Source: an uncultured Amylibacter sp.
Lineage (GTDB): Bacteria; Pseudomonadota; Alphaproteobacteria; Rhodobacterales; Rhodobacteraceae
Assembly: GCA_938001995.1 (NCBI GenBank)
Contig: CALLAV010000255.1
Span: 1 to 12,163, forward strand
Reading direction: 5' to 3'
DNA: 12,163 bases
The translations under genes and the position numbers were made by a program. The notes under the pieces are model-generated. The model had not been told where the DNA came from, did not search any database, and saw nothing but the letters and a program-made list of their open reading frames with translations. Below, in pieces: positions 6,817-12,163 of this stretch (its first letter is position 1; the number at the start of each line of letters is the position of its first letter).

Positions 6817-6823
6817 GGGGCAA
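6794..6823 (-). promoter_or_regulatory. Candidate promoter for the isomerase-argJ-mutT operon
   Basis: On the minus strand TTGCCC (6823-6818) is followed after 18 bases by AATACT (6799-6794). The predicted start of transcription would be near 6787, giving a leader of about 36 bases. Both boxes are partial matches. The -35 abuts the secA -35 within the palindrome CAACGTTG (6821-6828). Confidence 0.35.
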
Positions 6824-6825
6824 CG

Positions 6826-6854
6826 TTGACAGTACCAACAGACCCGCTTAGATG
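6826..6854 (+). promoter_or_regulatory. Candidate secA promoter
   Basis: TTGACA (6826-6831) is a perfect -35 box. After 17 bases comes TAGATG (6849-6854), a weak -10. Transcription would start near 6861 and leave a leader of about 146 bases before the secA ATG, long enough to hold regulatory structure. Confidence 0.45.
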
Positions 6855-6910
6855 CAATTCTGGCATGAATGCAAGGACCGCGCGGCGTTGGAAAACCTTT
6901 ACGCTGACGG

Positions 6911-6939
6911 GGGCAAAGCCACAAGGCAGGCTTTGACCC
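6911..6939 (+). repeat. Inverted repeat in the secA leader
   Basis: CAAAGCC (6914-6920) pairs perfectly with GGCTTTG (6929-6935) across an 8-base loop. With one bulged A, three further G:C pairs (6911-6913 with 6937-6939) extend the stem to 10 pairs. No T-run follows on either strand, so it does not look like a terminator. It may be an RNA hairpin in the secA leader or a protein-binding site. Confidence 0.5.
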
Positions 6940-6966
6940 AATCTTTCACAGTCACGTCAGAATTTC

Positions 6967-6984
6967 GCCGCAGCTATAAGCGGC
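6967..6984 (+). repeat. Small inverted repeat just upstream of the secA ribosome binding site
   Basis: GCCGC (6967-6971) and GCGGC (6980-6984) are separated by 8 bases. The hairpin would end 13 bases before the secA Shine-Dalgarno GGAG (6998-7001). An 8-base direct repeat GCAGCTAT occurs at 6970-6977 and again at 7001-7008 over the secA start codon. Confidence 0.35.
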
Positions 6985-7006
6985 CTAGAGGATAAACGGA
7001 GCAGCT

Positions 7007-9826
7007 ATGCTGGGCTTGAATACTATCGGTAAAAAGATCTTTGGAACGGCAAATGATCGCAAAGTCAAAAAGGTGCAATCCCTTGTGGCGCAGATTAACG
7101 CATTGGAGCCAGAGTTCACCGCATTGGATGACGCAGGGATCCAAGCCAAAACCGAAGAATTCAAGAAGCGGCTGGAAGGTGGAGAGAGTCTCGACAGTCT
7201 GTTGCCAGAAGCCTTTGCCAATGCCCGCGAAGCATCTGTACGCACCCTAGGTCTGCGCCCGTTCGATGTGCAGTTAGTTGGTGGTATTTTCCTACACCGT
7301 GGCGACATCGCTGAAATGAAAACTGGTGAAGGTAAGACGCTGATGGCGACACTGCCTGTGTACCTGAACGCGCTAACGGGTCGCGGTGTACACGTTGTAA
7401 CCGTGAACGACTATTTGGCGAAACGGGACGCGGAATGGATGGATCAGGTCTATTCCTTCCTTGGGATGACAACAGGTGTTGTTTATCCAGGCATGGACGA
7501 AGCCGAAAAGATCGCCGCCTATCAGGCGGACATCACATACGCGACGAACAACGAACTTGGGTTTGATTACCTGCGCGACAATATGAAATCGGAATTGTCC
7601 CAGATTGCCCAGCGCGACCATTATTTTGCCATTGTGGACGAGGTGGATTCGATTCTAATCGACGAAGCACGGACACCGCTGATTATCTCTGGCCCTGCCG
7701 AGGACCGATCAGAGCTGTATGTAACAGTTGATAAGCTGATCCCAACGCTGGTCGAAGAGCATTATAGCATCGATGAAAAGGCGCGCTCCGCCGTGTTGAC
7801 CGAAGAGGGCAACGAATTTGTTGAACAGGCGTTTTTGACGCAAGGTCTGATCGAAGAAGGGCAATCCCTGTACGACCCTGAAAGCACAACGCTGGTCCAC
7901 CATGTGAACAACGCTTTGCGGGCGCACAAGATGTTCTTGCGCGAAAAAGACTATATCGTGAAGAACGGTCAAGTCATGTTGATTGACGAATTCACAGGCC
8001 GCATGATGGACGGGCGCCGTCTGTCCGATGGCCTGCACCAAGCGTTGGAAGCTAAAGAAAACGTAGACATCCAGCCAGAAAACGTAACGTTGGCGTCGGT
8101 GACCTTCCAAAACTATTTCCGCCTGTACGACAAACTGGCTGGTATGACAGGTACAGCGCAAACCGAAGCAGAAGAATTTCAGGAAATTTACGGTTTAGGT
8201 GTGGTCGAAGTTCCAACAAACAAACCGATTGCGCGGATTGACGAACACGATGCGATTTATCGCACGGCCAAGGAAAAATACACGGCGATCGTCGAAGAAA
8301 TCGCCAAGGCTTATTTGAAGGGCCAACCGACGCTTGTCGGGACGACGTCGATTGAAAAGTCTGAATATCTGTCTTCGCTGATGAAAGATCAGGGGTTGCT
8401 GAAAACAATTTCCGAAAATCTGCGCAGCCGTGCGGCGGATATGAAGAAAGAAGAAAACCAGAAGAAATACAACGACTGGGCCGATGACATTGCAGAGCTG
8501 GCAACACGCCCCGATGGTATTCCGCACAACGTTTTGAACGCGCGGTTCCACGAACAAGAAGCGGGTATCGTTGCGAATGCTGGTAAATTGGGCGCTGTCA
8601 CAATCGCGACGAACATGGCGGGTCGGGGTACAGACATTCAGCTCGGTGGTAACGTCGATATGCAAGTGTTGGAGGCGATTGAAGCCGCGGGCGATGATGC
8701 CGATCCTGTTGCAATCCGCGCACAAATCACAGCGTCCGTAGCCACAGATAAGCAAAAGGCGCTAGAGGCGGGCGGGTTGTTCGTTTTGGCGACTGAACGC
8801 CACGAAAGCCGCCGCATTGATAACCAGTTGCGCGGGCGATCCGGACGTCAGGGCGATCCTGGTAAATCCAGTTTCTTCCTTAGCCTTGAAGACGATCTGA
8901 TGCGGATTTTCGGGTCCGAGCGCTTGGACAAAGTCCTCGGCACGCTTGGCATGTCCGAAGGCGAAGCGATCATTCACCCGTGGGTGAACAAATCCTTGGA
9001 AAAGGCACAGGCGAAGGTCGAAGGCCGCAACTTCGACATTCGTAAACAGCTGCTGAAATTCGATGATGTGATGAACGATCAGCGTAAGGTGATCTTTGGC
9101 CAGCGCTTTGAAATCATGGAAGCTGATGATCTTTCCGATGTCGTAAAAGACATGCGTGACGAGGTGATCGAAGATTTGGTTACCGAGCACATCCCGCCGA
9201 AAAGCTATCCAGATCAATGGGATATCGAAGGTCTTTATGGTAAAGTGATCGAACATATTGGTATTGATGTGCCAATTATCGAATGGGCGAACGAAGAAGG
9301 TATCGACGACGACGACCTGAAAGAGCGCATCGGCAAAGAAGCAGATAAATTCATGGCCAAAAAGGTTGTGGATTTTGGCGCTGAACAGTTCCGCAGCATT
9401 GAAAAGCAGGTTCTGTTGCAGACCATCGACAAAAACTGGCGCGAGCATTTGGTGACGCTGGAACATCTTCGGTCTGTTGTTGGTTTCCGTGGGTATGCAA
9501 ACCGCGACCCGTTGAACGAATATAAAACGGAATCATTCGAGCTGTTCCAAGGAATGCTTGATGGATTGCGCACCGAAGTGACAGGCCAGTTGGGCCACGT
9601 GCGCATGATCACCGAAGAAGAACGCGCCGAGATTATGCAGCAGATGCAGGCCGAAGCAGCGTTGGTGCAAGACGCAGAGCCTATGGGCGAGCCGGATGTA
9701 AATGGCCCTGGTCGCATTGAAGGGTTCGACGAAAACGATCCGACCACTTGGGGCAATCCTGGACGCAACTCCTTGTGCCCATGTGGCAGCGGGAAAAAGT
9801 TCAAACAGTGTCACGGCAAACTGTAA
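7007..9826 (+). CDS. secA: Protein translocase motor ATPase SecA
   Basis: 939 residues, slightly longer than E. coli SecA (901). It drives unfolded preproteins through the SecYEG channel by ATP hydrolysis. Visible in order: Walker A MKTGEGKT (104-111), Walker B with DEVD (211-214), [13 protein letters not shown] (379-391) after the preprotein-binding region, NMAGRGTD (536-543), [11 protein letters not shown] (609-619), the helical scaffold/wing region, and the C-terminal zinc site [13 protein letters not shown] (924-936), which binds SecB and lipids. Residues about 463-505 of the second nucleotide-binding domain form a charged helical insertion ([18 protein letters not shown]) before [16 protein letters not shown], absent from E. 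coli SecA. GGAG lies 5 bases before the ATG. The start codon sits in a weak CAGC-TAT-GCTG hairpin (7002-7012). It is divergent from the isomerase operon. Confidence 0.99.
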   Translation: MLGLNTIGKKIFGTANDRKVKKVQSLVAQINALEPEFTALDDAGIQAKTEEFKKRLEGGESLDSLLPEAFANAREASVRTLGLRPFDVQLVGGIFLHRGDIAEMKTGEGKTLMATLPVYLNALTGRGVHVVTVNDYLAKRDAEWMDQVYSFLGMTTGVVYPGMDEAEKIAAYQADITYATNNELGFDYLRDNMKSELSQIAQRDHYFAIVDEVDSILIDEARTPLIISGPAEDRSELYVTVDKLIPTLVEEHYSIDEKARSAVLTEEGNEFVEQAFLTQGLIEEGQSLYDPESTTLVHHVNNALRAHKMFLREKDYIVKNGQVMLIDEFTGRMMDGRRLSDGLHQALEAKENVDIQPENVTLASVTFQNYFRLYDKLAGMTGTAQTEAEEFQEIYGLGVVEVPTNKPIARIDEHDAIYRTAKEKYTAIVEEIAKAYLKGQPTLVGTTSIEKSEYLSSLMKDQGLLKTISENLRSRAADMKKEENQKKYNDWADDIAELATRPDGIPHNVLNARFHEQEAGIVANAGKLGAVTIATNMAGRGTDIQLGGNVDMQVLEAIEAAGDDADPVAIRAQITASVATDKQKALEAGGLFVLATERHESRRIDNQLRGRSGRQGDPGKSSFFLSLEDDLMRIFGSERLDKVLGTLGMSEGEAIIHPWVNKSLEKAQAKVEGRNFDIRKQLLKFDDVMNDQRKVIFGQRFEIMEADDLSDVVKDMRDEVIEDLVTEHIPPKSYPDQWDIEGLYGKVIEHIGIDVPIIEWANEEGIDDDDLKERIGKEADKFMAKKVVDFGAEQFRSIEKQVLLQTIDKNWREHLVTLEHLRSVVGFRGYANRDPLNEYKTESFELFQGMLDGLRTEVTGQLGHVRMITEEERAEIMQQMQAEAALVQDAEPMGEPDVNGPGRIEGFDENDPTTWGNPGRNSLCPCGSGKKFKQCHGKL

Positions 9827-9839
9827 TTTAGGCGATTTG

Positions 9840-9868
9840 TGGCGGGACAAGGGCGATTTGCCCCGCCA
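9840..9868 (+). terminator. Possible stem-loop terminator after secA
   Basis: TGGCGGG (9840-9846) pairs with CCCGCCA (9862-9868) around a 15-base loop, 13 bases after the secA stop. There is no T-run, so intrinsic termination is doubtful; it may be an mRNA 3' end stabiliser. The rest of the 9827-10028 gap shows no gene and no convincing promoter. Confidence 0.35.
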
Positions 9869-10000
9869 AGCCACCCAACGGGGTGTATTGCCAAAATTCC
9901 GCCCTAGTCTACCGGACTGATAGTTTCTGCAGTTGCACAAAAAGGTCCGCAAAGCACCGCTTTACCTGCCCAAAGCCGCCCAGATTGTTCGCTAATTTTA

Positions 10001-10019
10001 GATAAGTTTAAGGCTTATC
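10001..10019 (+). repeat. Inverted repeat next to the ribosome binding site of the downstream gene
   Basis: GATAAG (10001-10006) and CTTATC (10014-10019) are perfect arms with a 7-base loop. The repeat directly abuts the GAGG (10020-10023) that precedes ATG 10029. It is preceded by the small repeat CTAA-TT-TTAG (9992-10001). It could be an operator or a leader hairpin that limits translation. Confidence 0.4.
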
Positions 10020-10028
10020 GAGGCGACA

Positions 10029-11108
10029 ATGCAGATCAACGACAAATTTCTGACCGTGGTAACTGGGGTGGTTTTGGCCATCGGTGGCGCAACAGCGAGC
10101 CTATTTCTAGGCGAAGATGACGCACACATCACTGATCCAAACGCGATTGTTATTGCCAGTACCGCACAGCCCACTTTGCCAAACGTATTGGCCGCAATTG
10201 AGCCAGCGAAACGGGAAGAACGGGGTGACTTCAAACTGGATCTGAACGCCTTTGGCACCTTGGCCGTCGCGCCAGAGCTGGCCAAACCAGCGGATTTCAC
10301 CGATCTGGTTATGACGCGCACGCCTTCTGCGATCGACACGCCTGAATTGCCAAAAGTTGCGGCCAGCCTGCCTGATATGCCGTTGAACATCGCCGATCTA
10401 ATCAAGATTAAACCTGTTGAGGCCGCAAGCTGTGCGCTGGACATTCGTGCGACGCCGATCTTTGGCGCGCGGGTAACGCTCAGATTGAATGCACCGTGTC
10501 ATCCGAACGTGAGTGTAACAATCAAGCATGGTGGTTTGCAGTTCAAAGAACGACTAGACAAACAAGGCACCTTGGAATTGAAAGTGCCCGCTTTTGCAGA
10601 ATATTCCCGCTTTGATATCGAACTGGCTGATGGGCTGACTTCTACTGTTGGAGCGTATATTTCGGGTCTTTCATCGCTCGAACGGGTTGGGATTGCATGG
10701 AGCGGCGCGGATGACACCTTCCTGCACGCTCTGGAAAACGGCGCAAAGGCGGGTGACACTGGTCATATCTGGCGCGTAAAGCCGAACTCTTTCGCCAAAG
10801 CGCGCATGAGCGGTGGCGGTTACATGATGGTTCTGGGTGATCCGACATTGGAAAATGCGAAACTGGCACAGGTTTACACTCTGCCCCAGCGGCCTAGAAA
10901 ACGCGCGCAGATCGTGGAATTACAAATTGAAACCCTGCGCGGCGAATACGCCTGTGGCACAGATATTGATCTGAAAGTGGCCCATCATCGTGTGAACAGC
11001 GGCGCGGCGCAAAGCGAATTGTCGCTGACATTGCCTGCTTGCGGGTCCGAAGACACCAGTCTGGTGTTGAAAAACGCGATCAAAGACATGAAAGTGGCCC
11101 GTAAGTAA
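10029..11108 (+). CDS. Membrane-anchored periplasmic protein of unknown function
   Basis: 359 residues; I do not recognise a named family. Residues about 7-27 are hydrophobic after a short basic start (MQINDK), giving one N-terminal membrane anchor or uncleaved signal; no clear signal-peptidase site or lipobox is seen. Residues 30-130 are rich in Pro, Ala and acidic residues and look like a linker. From about 133 onward the pattern is beta-rich, with four cysteines in two pairs (135/157 and 309/338), as expected for disulfide-bonded periplasmic domains. IRATPIFGARVTLRLNAPCHPN and YMMVLGDPTLENAKLAQVYTLP are the most distinctive stretches and may help database searches. GAGG lies 5 bases before ATG 10029. 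The following gene begins after 14 bases, so the two are probably co-transcribed. Location after secA suggests, but does not prove, a cell-envelope role. Confidence 0.85.
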   Translation: MQINDKFLTVVTGVVLAIGGATASLFLGEDDAHITDPNAIVIASTAQPTLPNVLAAIEPAKREERGDFKLDLNAFGTLAVAPELAKPADFTDLVMTRTPSAIDTPELPKVAASLPDMPLNIADLIKIKPVEAASCALDIRATPIFGARVTLRLNAPCHPNVSVTIKHGGLQFKERLDKQGTLELKVPAFAEYSRFDIELADGLTSTVGAYISGLSSLERVGIAWSGADDTFLHALENGAKAGDTGHIWRVKPNSFAKARMSGGGYMMVLGDPTLENAKLAQVYTLPQRPRKRAQIVELQIETLRGEYACGTDIDLKVAHHRVNSGAAQSELSLTLPACGSEDTSLVLKNAIKDMKVARK

Positions 11109-11122
11109 TTTCGGGGGCTTTT

Positions 11123-12163
11123 ATGCGTATGTTTGAATTTCGTGCCTTGGCCATTGCGGCCTGTTTGTTGGCCCCAAGCCTTGCCAATGCGCAAGAAATT
11201 GTCTTGTCCGCAAAGGACGGTGATCAACAAGTTTCTGGCAGTTTGATCGAATTCGACGGCGAGTTTTTCCGCGTCGAAACAGAATTCGGACCTGTCACTG
11301 TGGACGCTCGCACTGTGACCTGCGCAGGTGAAAGCTGCCCAGTGGTTTCCGATGATGCCGAAACGTTTAACGCCATAGGCGACCCCGCAATCACTCTGCC
11401 TTTGATCGAAGCCTTCGCACTGTTTCAAGGTGGCGAGGTTTCTATATCTGGGAGTGATCCGCAGCTCGTAACCGTCACCACTGACTCGGGTGGCACACTG
11501 GCCCAAGTGTCCGTTTCGCAGGGATCAGCCCGCGGACTGCGCGATGGATCAGATACGATCTTCTTTTCTACTCAAACCCCGCGCGATCCGTCTTTGGCGC
11601 AGATTATCGGTCTGGACGCCGTCGTGATAGCCACATCTGATGTGAACCCCGTTGCGGCGATCACGCTTGATCAAATGCGTAGCGTTTTAAATGGGTCGAT
11701 CACGAATTGGAAAGACCTTGGCGGCGGGGATACACCCATCAACGTACACACCGCGAAGGGTGACGCTGGGTTTGAAACGCAAATCAAAGCGCTGGGTTTG
11801 CTGCCTGTAACAGGCGTTGACGTAACGACCCACCCACGGACGAAAGACGCCGCCGATGCTGTTGCAAATGATCCCTTCGGGTTGGCTGTGGTTCCGTTTT
11901 CTGGGCTACGCACAGCACGGGCCATGGGACTGCGCGGATCTTGTGGCATGCACAACAACGCGAACGTGTTTGCCGTGCAATCAGGCGCATACCCCATGAG
12001 CTACGCGCTATCTGTGTCCAAGCCAAACAAGAAGCTTCCGCTGTTTGCGCGCGAGTTCCTTGAGTTTTTAAGTACGGAACAAGCGCAGTCAGTCATTGCA
12101 GACTTGGGCTTTGCTGATTTGGGCATCAATACGCGCGGGCTGGACACACAGGGACAGCGGCTG
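11123..12163 (+). CDS. Exported phosphate-binding-protein-like (PstS-type) protein, probably with OmpA domain beyond the edge (C-terminus cut)
   Basis: 347 codons are open to the right edge; no stop is reached. A signal peptide is clear: hydrophobic core LAIAACLLAP and cleavage after ANA (residue 23). Residues 24-75 form a small beta domain (VSGSLIEFDGEFFRVET) with Cys67 and Cys72. From about 83 to 335 the protein resembles type 2 periplasmic substrate-binding proteins of the PstS group: IGDPAITLPLIEAF, ITLDQMRSVLNGSITNWKDLGG (180-201), then INVHTAKGDAGFETQI (206-221). In roseobacters this architecture often precedes an OmpA-like peptidoglycan-binding domain; that part lies outside the window, so it is inference. 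ATG 11123 has a weak GGGGG upstream; ATG 11129 is an alternative start. The role may be envelope-anchored ligand sensing rather than ABC transport, as no pstCAB genes are adjacent. Confidence 0.85.
   Translation, partial: MRMFEFRALAIAACLLAPSLANAQEIVLSAKDGDQQVSGSLIEFDGEFFRVETEFGPVTVDARTVTCAGESCPVVSDDAETFNAIGDPAITLPLIEAFALFQGGEVSISGSDPQLVTVTTDSGGTLAQVSVSQGSARGLRDGSDTIFFSTQTPRDPSLAQIIGLDAVVIATSDVNPVAAITLDQMRSVLNGSITNWKDLGGGDTPINVHTAKGDAGFETQIKALGLLPVTGVDVTTHPRTKDAADAVANDPFGLAVVPFSGLRTARAMGLRGSCGMHNNANVFAVQSGAYPMSYALSVSKPNKKLPLFAREFLEFLSTEQAQSVIADLGFADLGINTRGLDTQGQRL

Larger units (their letters stand above)
6852..6995 (+). other. Small open frame (47 codons) ending 11 bases before secA
   Basis: ATG 6852 to TAA 6993-6995 encodes a basic peptide beginning MQFWHECKDR and ending SYKRPRG. 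No Shine-Dalgarno sequence is seen and there is no signal peptide. If the promoter at 6826-6854 is right, the ATG lies upstream of the transcription start and cannot be used. A coincidental frame is the most likely explanation. Confidence 0.12.

Noticed and set aside
6933..6963. TTGACC with CAGAAT as secA promoter
   Set aside because: Spacing of 19 and a weak -10; the upstream TTGACA at 6826 is the better candidate, and TTGACC lies in the 6911-6939 inverted repeat.
8762..9466. Minus-strand frame inside secA
   Set aside because: Antisense shadow of conserved SecA sequence; composition is an artefact of the opposite frame.
1..12163. Mobile element, phage, CRISPR, toxin-antitoxin or defence system
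   Set aside because: No transposase, integrase, repeat-spacer array, terminal repeats or toxin-like small pair was seen; gene content is housekeeping and composition looks even.

Overview
The window looks like core chromosome from a marine alphaproteobacterium, most probably the roseobacter group of the Rhodobacteraceae. The reasons are protein style and gene order: the HemH N-terminus, the ppiC-type/argJ/mutT block divergent from secA, and the substrate-binding protein of OmpA-fusion type. GC is moderate by eye. I see no rRNA, tRNA, CRISPR array, transposase, integrase or phage gene. Every large ORF reads through intact. The only incomplete genes are cut by the window edges. No stretch over 300 bases lacks a gene; the longest gaps are 6752-7006 (255 b) and 9827-10028 (202 b).

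Left block, minus strand (1-2244): comF-family phosphoribosyltransferase, glutaredoxin 3 (grxC), a nitrilase-superfamily amidohydrolase, then a MarR-type regulator that runs off the left edge. The last three overlap by 1 and 4 bases, so they form one translationally coupled unit. The nitrilase next to a glutaredoxin suggests glutathione metabolism or repair (deaminated-glutathione amidase).

Central plus-strand pair (2237-4160): a methyltransferase-like protein of the NDUFAF5/BioC type with a degraded cofactor-binding motif, then ferrochelatase (hemH). The methyltransferase start overlaps the comF start head to head. hemH meets mutT tail to tail and shares a palindromic CTATAG that supplies both stop codons.

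Second minus-strand operon (6751-4155): secreted parvulin-type peptidyl-prolyl isomerase, argJ (arginine biosynthesis) and mutT (Nudix nucleotide sanitation), tightly packed. ArgJ has an unusual Lys-rich N-terminal coiled-coil extension.

Right block, plus strand (7007-12163): secA, then a membrane-anchored protein of unknown function and an exported phosphate-binding-protein-like protein that runs off the right edge. The isomerase/secA intergenic region has candidate back-to-back promoters around a CAACGTTG palindrome, several inverted repeats and a long secA leader. The isomerase acts on exported proteins and SecA drives their export, so shared control is plausible. I found no convincing novel defence or mobile system. 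The most unusual points are the ArgJ extension, the degraded methyltransferase and the structured secA leader.
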